From contig NC_135360.1 of assembly GCF_051622035.1 (NCBI RefSeq), forward strand, positions 32,939,206 through 33,003,205: a stretch of DNA of 64,000 nucleotides, read 5' to 3'. The notes under the pieces were generated by a model. The model searched no databases, was not told where the DNA came from, and worked only from the letters and a program-made list of their open reading frames with translations. This DNA is from Arctopsyche grandis (Eukaryota > Arthropoda > Insecta > Trichoptera > Hydropsychidae). Position numbers and translations under genes: made by a program. Below are positions 1 through 10,765 of the stretch, in pieces (the first letter of the stretch is position 1; each line of letters opens with the position of its first letter).

Positions 1-839
1 CTAGGCGTGCTAACAGATCCTAATCAGTTTACTTCAAACAGGTTAACATATAATTAGTTATACTAAATTACATATAATCAAATACGACGGTATTTTTGGA
101 CAGTACGGTTTATTTGGTGCTAAATTGGAGAATTTTGAACTTTCACGTACAAAACACCCATCGTATTGTAATTAATAACATTCTGTCATAGAAAAACGTG
201 TCATAAAAAAACGAATCTTTTTTTTTGGTACTATAGATAAAAACACTAATTCAGCACTCTTCGTAACTTTTGCAATCGAAAAATGAATGGGATAGATAAT
301 TCAAAATATAAAATTTCGAGACGAGCCGGAGCGGATCCGACCGGATAAATTAGTCCGATCAAAACTTGTTCGTATTTGCAATAATTCAAGTTTCAAAAAT
401 CGCCATTAGTATTATGCGGAGATGGAGGAATAATCGCAGATTAAGGGTGGGGGTAGGGGAGGGTTGTTTTTACGGTGTGAGGGCAGCCTCCGGTGTCAGC
501 TGGCTTCCAGATTTCCCAAGAGGACTCCCTCTCCTGTTGTTATCGTCAAATCGCCACCCTCCCACCCCTGGATATCCTTCCTCCAGGAGGATCCTTCGAT
601 TTCCCAATAAAACTTAAGACATTGTTAATTGCTCGTTAAATTGTTTAATATCCGATTTATGGTGGCGTTTAAAAGTCAAACGTGCGACACGATCTGATTA
701 ATAATTATCTAAAGAAAAAAGAACTCACGTATTTAATATAAAAAGTTCACACATATGTATAAGTTCTTCAGCTTCTTAATACTCATTGAGCAAGTATAAA
801 ACAATGAAAACATACCCCTTACTTCCCTTCTAGTTTAGT
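1..839. other. AT-rich stretch, no gene recognised
   Basis: No gene or repeat family could be supported here. A somewhat GC-richer patch at about 430-600 has a short open frame but no recognisable protein motif and no splice context. The SINE described next begins at about 840. Confidence 0.5.
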
Positions 840-1208
840 CACGTTTATTTATTTTATTTTATTTTTACATAGATATATACCAGGAAGGCTTGACAGGAAG
901 ACCAAAATGCACCTTCCTGGACAATTAATTAAAAACAATGCAGCATTTTCTTATTACATAAATCACTGTATTTCCAGAAACTGAAGAACACGAAATAACA
1001 ATTAATTAATCAATTAATTACATAATTAATCCATTGAGACATCTATGGATTTAGATTTTGTACATATTTTTTACAAATCATTACACATAATAAATACAGA
1101 AGATTTGTGACAACAGGAAATATGATTTTTTGCCAATTTTGAGGAACCGTTTCAACAATGATCAGATGAAATTGGTAAACTCTGATAAGAAACCATCGAT
1201 TTTAAGTC
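840..1208 (-). repeat. tRNA-derived SINE, 3' part (host of a hAT insertion)
   Basis: This is the body and 3' tail of the main SINE family, in reverse orientation. It carries the CCAGGAAGG...CCTTCCTGG-type tail hairpin at about 882-926, the pieces shared with the 49.4-kb copy (GAGGAACCGTTTCAACAATG, the TCTGATAAGAAACC block), and AT-rich spacers. The element stops at 1208 and resumes at 2336 with the tRNA-like head. A hAT element flanked by an 8-bp duplication fills the gap. Confidence 0.8.
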
Positions 1209-1325
1209 ACGCATACCTAAAGTGACCATACGTCCCGTTTTTAGGTAGCCTGTCCTGTTGTCTCCAAGCACAGCTTCGGGATGTCGAAATGTCCCGTTTT
1301 CAAAAAGAGTGTATATTTATTGAAT

Positions 1326-1687
<362 letters not shown>

Positions 1688-1689
1688 TT

Positions 1690-2155
1690 TTTATTTATTT
1701 ATTTACATATATACCAGGAAGGCCTTAGAGGTAAATCCCAATGCGCCTTCCTGGCCAATTACAAATTACAATTACAAATACAAATGCAGCATTTTACAAA
1801 TTACAATTACAAATACAAATGCAGCGTTGAATTGCGAGACACTGAAAAGCTTGCAAATTAAAGATACATCTATGAATTGAACATAAATTTTATTGTACAT
1901 TAATCAAACTTCAAAAATAGTGGTGACATAGTAGGTAGGAAGGATTTTTAGCCATTTTTTTTCCGGGAACCGTTTCAACAATGAAATCGGAGAAAATTGG
2001 CAAACTCTGATAGGAAACGATCAACCTGGAGTCACAAATCCAGGTCTGACCAACAACATACTATGAAAAATTCATTTTAATTCAGGGATTGAACCCGGCA
2101 CCTTCTTGACGCTAAGCAGAAGCTTAACGACCGAGCTATGCTGCTGGCTATATTA
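1690..2155 (-). repeat. tRNA-derived SINE nested in the hAT element
   Basis: A reverse-oriented SINE. Its head (minus strand, from about 2152) begins GCCAGCAGCATAGCTCGG and contains a B-box-like GGTTCAATCCC. Its 3' end has the CCAGGAAGGCGCATTGGG hairpin and an A/T-rich tail (1683-1705 on the plus strand). The segment at 1781-1830 is locally duplicated (ACAAATTACAATTACAAATA occurs twice). It lies inside the hAT, so it inserted after it. Confidence 0.8.
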
Positions 2156-2335
2156 CATTATTCATTCCTGTTCTTTTCTTTTCTTCATCAACATTCCTGT
2201 TCTTTTTATTAATAAATAAAAACTATGAAAAAATACACGTTTTCTTGAATACACATATGTACATATGTACTATTACGTAAAAATTGGTAAATGTCCCGTT
2301 TGAGGACAAAAATAAATGGTCACATTACGCATACC

Positions 2336-2427
2336 CCCAAATCTAACCAGAAGTATGGCGGATCGAATCCACTGATCACTTGGTGCTAAACATACACACT
2401 ACCACTAAGCCATACTGCTGGTTGCTG
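2336..2427 (-). repeat. tRNA-like head of the interrupted SINE
   Basis: Read on the minus strand this is the SINE head with an A-box-like TGGCTTAGTGGT, a B-box-like GGATTCGATCC, then the TTAGATTTGGGGG junction. It completes the SINE that ends at 1208 once the hAT and one ACGCATAC copy are removed. Confidence 0.8.
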
Positions 2428-2850
2428 GCTGTGCTTATGATGTGAACTCAAAAGTTTTATTGCTAGCCGAGTGAGTTTTTTTGGAAAGTCGGACAATTTC
2501 CACTTGATCTTGACTTTTTGACGCGGAGGAAATTCATAAAATTAAAAGACAAATTATCTATAAGGGAATTAAAAGCGTGGACTATTAGGTAAGCATATTA
2601 TGCTTTAAAAATATTTACTTTAAGATTTATATTTAATTAAAAAAATGGCAAAAACTACCTACCTACATGTAAACAATATAGAACACCAATAGAAACATTT
2701 ATTAATTTATTAATTATTTAAATAAATTTTCAATAGATGGCGGTAAACGCTCTGACACTTAACTTTGATTGAAATATTAATCATGAAATCCCACATATTT
2801 GTACATTTGTTGTTGAAATATTGTTTAAATTGCCTTTTTATTTTATTTAT
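2428..2850. other. no gene recognised
   Basis: AT-rich sequence with no open frame of note, no SINE motif and no inverted repeat that could be supported. It runs up to the TTAT target duplication of the next element. Confidence 0.5.
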
Positions 2851-3061
2851 TGTTACGTACGCCGCGGATTGAGCGAATTGCACTTAGACCAACGGATATC
2901 TGTTATCGGATTAACTAAGTGCATGCACTTACTTCCAAGGATTATATCTGGACTCTAAGTGCATTTAGGCTAAACAATAACCGTTATTAGTTATTTCTCA
3001 GAATCGGTACGGGGAGACCCAATGTCGTGGTGATGAATTTGACTCATTAACCAAAATTGAG

Positions 3062-3217
3062 TCACGTTGCAGTGCAAACTGCATTTTTGGATTTTGTGAA
3101 CTTGGAAGCGCTGCCATTTTCTCCTCCATGGCCCGAAGTCTCTCGTCTAACTCCTTGGCTTGACTCCGTTGTGGCAACTCTTCGATTGCTGGCGACTTCT
3201 GTCTTCTTGTTGCTCAT
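3062..3217 (-). pseudogene. gag N-terminal fragment, frameshifted and truncated
   Basis: The minus strand starts MSNKKTEVASNRRVATTESS 6 nt after the primer-binding-site match. A frame change then gives ELDERLRAMEEKMAALPSSQ, a charged heptad-like stretch typical of the start of retrotransposon Gag. The original frame ends at a stop near 3062. Only about 60 codons remain before the inverted LTR copy. Confidence 0.55.
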
Positions 3218-3241
3218 CTTGGATCCCACTTCTGACACCAG

Positions 3242-3627
3242 TGTTGCGTAGGGGTGGGTGGAGGATCCAAGTAAAAAGGCCAACAGTCGTTTCACAGCGT
3301 TTATTGATGATTAAGGAGATACACGTACTGGCAGTGCTCAGTCCAGAATTACCTGATATCGCCTACGTACCGCCTTATAAAGGGTAGATCTCTCAGGACG
3401 CCTAATCTGTTTACCTGTTGTATAGTCACGTATTCGGATATGTATTTCCACGACATTGGGTCTCCCCGTACCGATTCTGAGAAATAACTAATAACGGTCA
3501 TTGTTTAGCCTAAATGCACTTAGAGTCCAGATATAATCCTTGGAAGTAAGTGCATGCACTTAGTTAATCCGATAACAGATATCCGTTGGTCTAAGTGCAA
3601 TTCGCTCAATCCGCGGCGTACGTAACA
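3242..3627 (-). repeat. LTR (386 bp, TG...CA)
   Basis: The boundaries are TGTTGCGTAGGGG at 3242 and CGTACGTAACA at 3627. The first half of this sequence recurs at 8684 onward, which supports an independent LTR family. The primer-binding site abuts the 3242 end on the minus strand. Confidence 0.75.
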
Positions 3628-3631
3628 TTAT

Positions 3632-4625
3632 ATTTTAGTACATTATTTTATTACTATAGTTTTATTAAATACATTTATTTTTTTACTATAGTTTTTTTTT
3701 ATTTGATTTTTTTTATTTTATAATTTTATATATCTTAATATTATTATACAACATTGTCATTATTGTATGTAGCATACTTTGACAATGTATGCTACATACA
3801 ACACCGTTTGGGAAAGCCTGCACCAGAATGTATACGAATCCTTAAATATCACAATGCATTAAAGCAGTTCGATTCGGCAAATCTTATCAAACAGTTCAAC
3901 ATTGACGGAATGCAACAGTGTTCCTTTGATTTCCACCGGATCGAATCGACTTGGAAAAGCGTTTTCCGCTCGAACGGTCGGAAAAACTATATAATAGAAT
4001 CGAGTCGGAGTGTTGTGGGAGCCGTTTATGGGAACGGACCGGTTCCCGTTTCACCTGAGGCGATTGTTCTTTATCACCGATCCCCCGGTTGATTGAATCC
4101 GTGGACAAAGTCGACATTTCTACCTGAACATGTATGCATTTATGTAGTGTATAGGATTTTTCCTAAAGGAAAATATATACATATATTACCGTGAGCGATC
4201 CACTTTACAGTTACGCTTGATCGGTGCGATTTAGCTGGTCGAGTGCCACGAGGTTCACCTGTTAAGGCTTCGAAGCAGTTCGATTCGGTTTAAATTACTG
4301 CCACACGATAACCGTTACTCGGCAATTGTTAAAATATATACATATATGTATGTATTTATATATCGACTATTTTATATTGTTAGAACGGAGATTGAATTCG
4401 AAACGGTTCGTCGATAAATTTCCACGTTTATATTGCAATATTGTATTGTAGTGGAAATTATTTCATTTACGATTGACTTTTATGACTTTTTTACATTTTA
4501 TTTAGTTTGGTTTCAATTTTACAGTGTTCTAGTAAAGCATATTGTACATGTTTCAGTTTTGAAAATTCGTTTGACACACATTTTGTGAGTCGATTGTGTC
4601 AGGGCCGGTCAAGGTCGTATATTGG
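3632..4625. other. Unassigned sequence with a short perfect hairpin
   Basis: No gene is supported. At about 3763-3799 there is a short inverted repeat (GTATGTAGCATAC, spacer, GTATGCTACATAC). A 112-codon open frame over 3754-4092 has no recognisable motif, and a frame of 73 codons lies opposite it, so it is not called as a gene. The region 3830-4300 is less AT-rich than its surroundings, for no reason I can name. Confidence 0.4.
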
Positions 4626-4629
4626 TAAA

Positions 4630-5012
4630 GGCTGCATCATTGAGACATATATGCATTTAGATTTTATACATAATTTTTACAAATTATACACACATTCCAG
4701 AAGCTGAAGAACATGAAATATCAATTAATTAATTGATTACAGAATTAATCCATTGAGACATCTATGGATTTAAATTTTTACAAATTGTACATACAATAAA
4801 TACAGAAGATTTGTGACAACAGAAAAGATGATTTTTTGCCAATTTTGAGGAACCGTTTCAACAATGATCAGATAAAATTGGCAAACTCTGATAAGAAACG
4901 ATCGATTTGGAGTCTTAAATACCCCCAAATCTAACCAGCAGTTTGACGGATCGAACCCACTGATCACTTGGTGCAAAACATACACACTACCATTAAGCCA
5001 TACTGCTGGCTA
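4630..5012 (-). repeat. tRNA-derived SINE copy with duplicated internal segment
   Basis: Reverse-oriented. The head at about 4960-5012 (minus) has TGGCTTAATGGT and GGGTTCGATCC. The body has the usual GAGGAACCGTTTCAACAATG block. The AT-rich segment (CATTGAGACAT...ATGGATTTA) is present twice (about 4637 and 4752), so this copy has a tandem internal repeat. The CCAGGAAGG tail is not seen. Confidence 0.75.
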
Positions 5013-5162
5013 ATATATACATAATATCACTATTCTGTGTATCTGTGTAAGATAACGCTCATCCTACTATACTAGTAGTTTCGATTCGACATACACATGT
5101 ATGTACGTCACAGCTAAACCACTGCGAACAAATCGTACTAATACAATATAGAAAGAAAAAAA

Positions 5163-5207
5163 TTCGGATGTGACCAACCCATGATTTTATCTATGAATTT
5201 GAGGATT
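5163..5207 (-). repeat. Fragment of an unclassified repeat
   Basis: The stretch with GATGTGACCAACCCATGATT is the reverse of sequence at about 22600-22640 and 58070-58110. After the MITE at 5216-5317 the same repeat family continues (5326-5400). The MITE therefore sits within a copy of this family. Confidence 0.5.
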
Positions 5208-5215
5208 GTCATAAT

Positions 5216-5317
5216 TAGAGGTAGGATAGTCACAGTGCTATCCATTGTTTGGCAAACCTTTAACAATGCATTTCCAACCTTTGAACAATACACGGCCCCC
5301 TCAGGCTCCGGTGACTA
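5216..5317. mobile_element. 102-bp hAT-type MITE, copy 1
   Basis: Starts TAGAGGTAGGATAGTCAC and ends CCGGTGACTA, with perfect 8-bp target duplications GTCATAAT at 5208-5215 and 5318-5325. It is the same element as 20064-20165 (same length, reverse orientation) and 42610-42742. It has no coding capacity. Confidence 0.9.
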
Positions 5318-5389
5318 GTCATAATGCTGCCGGTATGTGTGAATGTGTCTGTACGGTTCAATATGGAATTTTGTTTTGTGGCCTTCTTA

Positions 5390-5703
5390 TATTCTTTCTT
5401 CTCCTTATAATTTTCTTCTTTCGATATTATATCCTAAAAATTGCCAAAAAATCATTTTTGCTTTTGTCACAAATCTTCTGTATTTATTGTGTGTTTAATT
5501 TGTAAATATTATGTACAAAATCTAAATCCATAGATGTCTCAATAGATTAATTCTGTAATTAATTAATTAATTAATTGTTATTTCGTGTTCTTCGGTTTCT
5601 GGAAATACAGTGATTTATGTAATAATAAAATGCTGCATTGTTTTTAATTAATTGTCCAGGAAGGCGCATTGGGGTCTTCCTGTCAAGCCTTCCTGGTATA
5701 TAA
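5390..5703 (+). repeat. SINE 3' part with tail hairpin
   Basis: Plus-oriented SINE body (CACAAATCTTCTGTATTTAT, CATAGATGTCTC, GTGTTCTTCGGTTTCTGG) and tail hairpin (CCAGGAAGGCGCATTGGG...CAAGCCTTCCTGG, about 5656-5697). The tRNA-like head is missing. Another SINE head starts immediately at 5704, so this is a dimer-like arrangement. Confidence 0.75.
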
Positions 5704-6000
5704 ACCAGCGGCGTGGTCTAGTGGTAAGTGTTGTATTCTCTCGCGCTAGAGGTGCCGATTTCGCTTTCCACTGGAGTCTCGTTGCTGGCCAGACCTTGGT
5801 TTGTCGAGGTCGGTCGTTTTGAAACGATTCCTGTAAAATTCTTTCTGTAAAAGCTTTCTTATCCAATTTTCTATTGCGAAAAACCTAGAGATATCATTAT
5901 CTCTTAGGTTTCGCCAGATTTTCTCCATAGATGTCTCTATGGATGATTGTTGAAATATATGTAAATATTTCGTATTGTTACAAAAAATAAATAATGTTAT
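5704..6000 (+). repeat. tRNA-derived SINE, variant head
   Basis: The head is AGCGGCGTGGTCTAGTGG with GGCCAGACCTTGG after the tRNA-like part, a second head subfamily also seen at 21607 and 51091. The body contains the GAAACGATTCCTGTAAAATT block and CATAGATGTCTCTATGG, and it ends near AAAAAATAAATAATG. Confidence 0.7.
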
Positions 6001-6104
6001 AATTCGTATTTGTTTACGACGTTTATATTAGTGTCTGACCATAGATGTCAGATGTTATTTCGATTTGTTTGTATGTATTATAATATTTTTTTGATTTGAT
6101 TTTG

Positions 6105-6695
6105 AAATGCTTTTTATTATTACGAAATTATGTTCACAATACATCATATATCTATTTTAATATCTACTGATCTACTGATCATTTTCTATTTTACAATTTT
6201 AATTTAATTTGTTTAGTAATCACAGTATTATATTATTCTAATGTTAATCTAATAGGAAAAAGAGCTCAAAAACCTATTTACAATCCTTATAAATGTTCAT
6301 AATACATCTAATACATAACATTAATTAAAGACTCTCTAAAGTCGATGACCTAGAGCAGATTGTGTTTAGGTAATCTGTGTTTATACCTGAAGGGTATAGA
6401 CATTTTGTTGTAATCACCGAGACTCTTCACAAGTGTGTTAGTATGGTTATTAGTGATTCTGTCATAGAATCTACTGGTTAGTTTGTTAGTAATGTCTGTA
6501 ACAAACGGAATATTATATACGGCATGCAGTTTTTTCAGGTTAGTATATATGGGTGTATTATAAATTATTTTTAAGGATTTATTTTGTATTACTTGGAGCT
6601 TGGAAAGGTTGGTATTCGAGGCGTTATTCCATACAGGTGAAGCATAGGTTAATAATGGTGTTATAATATACATATGTATTGTATGATGTATCGAT
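6105..6695 (-). pseudogene. Jockey/CR1-like LINE 3' fragment
   Basis: The minus strand encodes the last part of a non-LTR reverse transcriptase (6350-6673): ...LLTYASPVWNNASNTNLSKL, then IQNKSLKIIYNTP and NIPFVTDITNKL. The LTYxxPVW and QNKxLRxIxNTPWYxxxxxLH pattern is the domain after the reverse-transcriptase fingers and palm in Jockey/CR1-type LINEs. The 3' untranslated part (6105-6350) recurs at 9.7, 10.1, 17.9, 42.1, 46.2 and 48.6 kb. The copy is 5'-truncated and dead. Confidence 0.75.
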
Positions 6696-6790
6696 TCTTA
6701 ATATGTTTGGCACATTCGCCGCTTTGGAGCGATCTGTAAGGTGAATGTGCATGAAATAAAAATATATCTATGTAAAAATAAAATATATAT
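6696..6790 (+). repeat. SINE/LINE-type 3' tail hairpin
   Basis: GCACATTCGCC, then GCTTTGGAGCGATCTGTAAG, then GTGAATGTGC (6710-6750) forms a hairpin of the same design as the LINE tail at 51984-52024, followed by an ATGAAATAAAAATA-type tail. No head is attached. Confidence 0.65.
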
Positions 6791-8683
6791 GATGATAAAA
6801 TCAATAATGTAAAACGCAATTTATAAAATGCTATCAAATAATGAGAATGTTATATTTTACTGGTGGATTTTCTATACTGCTCTTTTTAATACTAAACATT
6901 CAATTTCCTGTCGATTTGCAATTTACATGTAATATATACAGATTTATATGTACGAATATTTTAAGCACAGTTCGAAATCGTTCAGACACGTGTGTGAACG
7001 CAAATGACAAATTGCAAAATTGTCACTAATGACATATTTCAACTCTTAGTGAAATGTAAAAGTCGCGTGCCAGAAACACATATAGGCCTCGCCCACGTCG
7101 CTTTTTTCCGGAATATTTTATTTTTTTCATAAATTCTCATAAGAATCGCTTCAGGTGACAGTTTTTATGGAAAATTTTCGTTTTAAAAAAATGCCCCATA
7201 TAACAGAGTCGTAAAAATATGCGTATAAATTAGCGCAAAAATGTGCACCGAAAACTACTTAAACGCGCATAAAATACGACATAATAATGTATGTAAGTCA
7301 AATAAAATCATCAACTGTTATATAATATACACCGTACGTTTCATCGCCTTCGGCTTTATTATTTATTCATTCTTTTTTTTGTCTACATTTTTACAGTGAG
7401 CCTGAAGTTAAGGCGAAACTTTTCACCATAAAGGAAAATGGGAAAAGTTTATCGTTCACATGATTAATTATCAAAAATTTTAGTTCGAAGCTCCACCGCA
7501 GATTTATCACATTTTAATTACATAATTTGAAAGCCATCACATGCATATTTACCACAAAATTACTGCAGAATGCTGTCTACATTATTTCTCATTCGTTTAT
7601 AAAACGAATAAAATCGCACATGAAAAATACAGACAAAAGAAACGAACTCCGAAAATTGCACTCAAAGCTTCATCTTTAATTGATTTGATTGATTTGACAC
7701 ATTTTTCAATTAAATTATGTACATAATAAATATAATAAATGGTTTTATACTATGATGAAACCATACATAAAGAAATTCTTACAAGAAAAAAACTTTTCAT
7801 TTCTGTAAGTGTGTTTTTTTCGCGTTTGGATTTTTCATATGAAAATGTTTTATTTTTTTCAATAGTTTCTATCCTTACTTTTCCATTTATAATACATATA
7901 ATATAATATACATACCCACCAAAAATTAAAACCGGAAAAAAGTACTTTCTATATGTAGAATATTTTATTACAAGTCATTTGTACTGCTCAACATCTCAAA
8001 AAGGTATCATTTTTCCGGGCTTTTCCTTTCCCAAGACCGAAACGAAGCAATACACGTGTATAATATTTCCATGACAAAATAGTGCAGAATTGCCTTAGCA
8101 TCCTTTTGTTGCAAACTCTTACTTATTATCCACATTTATCATTTTTATCGATTGTGTGAGCCTTTTGTAGACGCCACAAGAAAGTATAGTACAATTCTCA
8201 GAAAACAGGAACGTATGAAATTTCATAAATAAATTTTTGCTATTCATTCAAAATACTAACTTTTATTTAAGAGAGAGCTTACACAATCTAGCAGTTGCAA
8301 ACCTTTTTGACCACACGTCCAAAAACCTTTCTAAAATCAAATTTTAAATGTATTCTCACTCGTAATTTACACCCAAATACATACATCAATGTCATTTGCT
8401 TGTCAATACGGTTCAAAGCAACCAAGATTTTTTTACGTATACAGACTTTTTTAAAGAAAAACGATCCGTAAGCTAAGCTTCTGACGTTTTATTTCTAGAT
8501 AAAATTTTTATTGTTTATTATTTTTATCTTAGTGTTTTTTTTTAATTGTTCTACATACTTAATTTATTACTAATCTGATTAATTTGAATTTAATTATTAT
8601 TATTAGTTTATTATTGTAACTATAATCTAGGTTATTATTCATATTATTATTTATACCATTATTTTTACCACTATCATTAGTAC
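6791..8683. other. Intergenic, no gene or repeat recognised
   Basis: About 1.9 kb of AT-rich sequence. Short open frames (6841-7029, 7541-7726) lack protein motifs or splice context. I see no inverted repeat or SINE motif. Confidence 0.5.
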
Positions 8684-9020
8684 TGTTGCGTAGGGGTGGG
8701 TGGATGATCCAAATAAAAGGCCAAAGTTGCTTCACAGCATTCATTGGGTGATTAAGGAGATCCACGCACTGCCAGTTCTCCGTCCAGAATGCCTTGATAT
8801 GGCATAAGTACCTGCTTATAAAGGGCAGGTCGCTCAATGCATCATCCTCGACGCGTTTGTTTACCTATTGTTATAGTCACGTACTAGATATGAAATCCCA
8901 CGGTTGCGGCATGCAGTCCAATGCTTTCTCGCTGTCAGTTCTGAGAATTCTAGCGGGAAGTGGCTGGGTGCCGTTACCGACCAATAAGTCCATTCGGGGG
9001 GTTTCCATTGTTAGCTGACA
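8684..9020 (-). mobile_element. Solo LTR-like fragment related to the 3242-3627 LTR
   Basis: Begins TGTTGCGTAGGGGTGGGTGG as at 3242 and matches it for about 200 bp (GGCCAA, TTTCACAGC..TTCATT, TTAAGGAGAT, the TATAAAGGGCAGGTCGCTCA region), then diverges while keeping TTATAGTCACGTA. A TG...CA interpretation ends at 9020. No clean target duplication was found, so the right boundary is uncertain. Confidence 0.55.
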
Positions 9021-9217
9021 GCACTTAAACCTGGAGATAATTCAAAAAAACTAATTATAACGGCGTCTCCTTTTAGCATATGCTACTTTACTATTCTATT
9101 GTTTTCTTTATTTTTGTTTTTAATACACATCTTTTTTTTCTTTTATTTTTCCCATACCTACATATATAGGAAAATTGTTTTATGGTTTATCTTTTAATAT
9201 ATTTATTTTGTTATATA

Positions 9218-9386
9218 TCTAATATATAATTTCGAAAGAGACTTTGTATGCAAGTATTTTTGATAGGGAACAAAACAAGTAAAGTTCCTATGACGACGAT
9301 TCCATTGGTTGCATATTATTTTTTTTCGATTCACATAAATTGAATAAAAAAACAAATGGATGTTTACGCTGTTTATATAACAAATA
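9218..9386 (+). mobile_element. Helitron-like family A, 5' part
   Basis: Begins TCTAATATATAATTTCGAAA directly after A, as at 13719 and 39737, followed by GAGACTTTGTA and the GACGACGATTCC block. The family's 3' hairpin and CTAG end are absent. The sequence runs into the end of a family B element at 9387. Confidence 0.6.
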
Positions 9387-9677
9387 CTAGCTGAATCCCG
9401 GCATGCGTTGCAATGCCATAATAACGCATGCAATTTCCGTTCCCGTTCCCATTTGTCGGAAAAACGCAGGTAGCGAACACATTTGAAATTATTGCGTTGC
9501 AATGACACTCATTCCCGTTTTTCGCGTTTCCGTTCCCGTTTTTTCCCGATTTTTTTTCACAGTGATCTTCCCGGACATGCATAAAACAAATCCTGAAAAT
9601 TCCATCGTAATCGGTTCAGTGGTTTAGGAGCCTATTCGAGACACACACACACAGACATTAATTTTTATATATGTAGA
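9387..9677 (-). mobile_element. Helitron-like family B, complete short copy
   Basis: On the minus strand it begins TCTACATATATAAAAATTAA after A and ends ...GGCATGCGTTGCAATGCC's complement, then CAGCTAG before T. The 3' hairpin is the pair GGCAT/ATGCC, about 8 nt before CTAG. 5'-TC, 3'-CTAG, a terminal hairpin and A/T flanks without duplication are the Helitron hallmarks. It is 291 bp and non-coding. Other family B copies are at 46983, 48190 and 52843. Confidence 0.6.
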
Positions 9678-9699
9678 TTATACCCTTAAAATGTCTACC

Positions 9700-9985
9700 T
9701 ATACCCTTCAGGTATAAATATGTACATTACCTAAACAACATCTGATATAGATCGTCGACTTTAGAGAGTCATTTATAAGTATTGTAAATGGGTTTTTGAG
9801 CTATTTTTCCTATTATGCTGTACATTCACATTAGAATAATATAATACTATGATTACTAACAAAATTAAATTAAAATTGTAAAATAGAAAATTATCAGTAG
9901 ATCAGTAGCTATTAAAATAGATATGTATAAGATATATTGTGAATATAATTTAGTAATATTAAAAAGCATTTAAAAATCAAATAAA
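9700..9985 (+). repeat. LINE 3' UTR fragment (same family as 6105-6695)
   Basis: Plus-oriented copy of the Jockey/CR1-like 3' untranslated region (TACCCTTCAGGTATAAATAT, GATCGTCGACTTTAGAGAGTC, the ATTATCAGTAGATCAGTAGC block, TAAAAAGCATTTAAAAATCA). A shorter repeat of the last part recurs at 10135-10206. Confidence 0.7.
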
Positions 9986-10134
9986 ACGATTATAAAAATT
10001 GAATTAGTCGATTATGGGCCATATGTAATGTACATATGTGTTATTATACAATTATGCACGGCTAAAGTCAACAGAGTTCTTTCCTAAAATAATATGCCTA
10101 TAATTACCCCCTCTCATCCATCGTACATCTAAAT

Positions 10135-10206
10135 TTCAGTAGCTATTAAAATTGAAATAGATATTGTGAATATAATTTAGTAATAATAAAAAAGCATTTA
10201 AAAATC
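10135..10206 (+). repeat. LINE 3' end fragment
   Basis: CAGTAGCTATTAAAATTGAA through AAAAAGCATTTAAAAATCAA repeats the end of the 9700-9985 LINE tail. Confidence 0.6.
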
Positions 10207-10249
10207 AAAGTCAAAGCTGTTCATATTACAAATACTGAGTGAAGCCGGG

Positions 10250-10765
10250 TAAAAGCAGCAGTTTGGCTTAGTGGTAGCGTATATATTTAGCACCACTGAG
10301 GTCAAAGGTTCGAGCCCTCGCCACTGCTGGTTAGATTTGGGGGTTTTGTGACTCCAAATCGATCGTTTCTCTATCAGAGTTTGCCAATTTTATCTGATCA
10401 TTGCTGAAACGGTTCCTTGAAATTGGTATTAGATCTAATCCTGCTGTCACAAAAATCTGCCTGTGTATAATTTGTAATAATTATACACAGTAATCTGAAA
10501 TCTATAGATATCTCTATAGACATCTCTATAATTTCGTATTTATTATATGTATAAAAATTGTATACAAAAAAAAATCTAAAAATAATGTCTTTATGATTAT
10601 TATTTCTGATTAATTGTTATATGCTATATATTCTGATTGTATTTGTATTTCTGATTGTTTATATATTCTGTATTTCGTTAACGTACACCCGTCGCATTGG
10701 AGCAAATCTGTAATGGCGAGTGTATATTGATTTGTAACAATAAAAATGAAATAAAACAACTAGTC
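10250..10765 (+). repeat. tRNA-derived SINE, full length
   Basis: Head GCAGTTTGGCTTAGTGGTAG (A-box-like) and GGTTCGAGCCCTCGCCACTG (B-box-like), then TTAGATTTGGGGG, the TTTGCCAATTTTATCTGATC body, AT-rich repeats, and the tail hairpin ACACCCGTCGCATTGGAGC..ATCTGTAATGGCGAGTGT (about 10684-10729) ending in an AATAAAAATGAAATAAAA tail. It is very similar to 62785-63325. Confidence 0.85.

Larger units (their letters stand above)
2851..3627 (-). mobile_element. Fold-back LTR retrotransposon derivative
   Basis: The ends are 180-bp inverted repeats (2851-3030 and 3448-3627) differing at about one base, flanked by TTAT on both sides (2847-2850, 3628-3631). Read on the minus strand, 3627 to 3242 is one LTR of 386 bp with TG...CA ends. 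It is followed by a primer-binding site matching the 3' end of tRNA-Leu (TGGTGTCAGAAGTGGGAT, 3240-3223) and then the start of a gag-like frame (ATG at 3217). Instead of continuing, the element runs into an inverted copy of the first 180 bp of its own LTR. Confidence 0.8.

Noticed and set aside
3754..4092. 112-codon frame as a host gene
   Set aside because: No motif, no splice or promoter context, and an overlapping open frame on the other strand. It could still be a non-coding conserved region.
10250..10330. tRNA gene (A and B boxes present)
   Set aside because: The same head recurs at about a dozen places joined to the SINE body and tail. It lacks a clean cloverleaf and is a SINE promoter.
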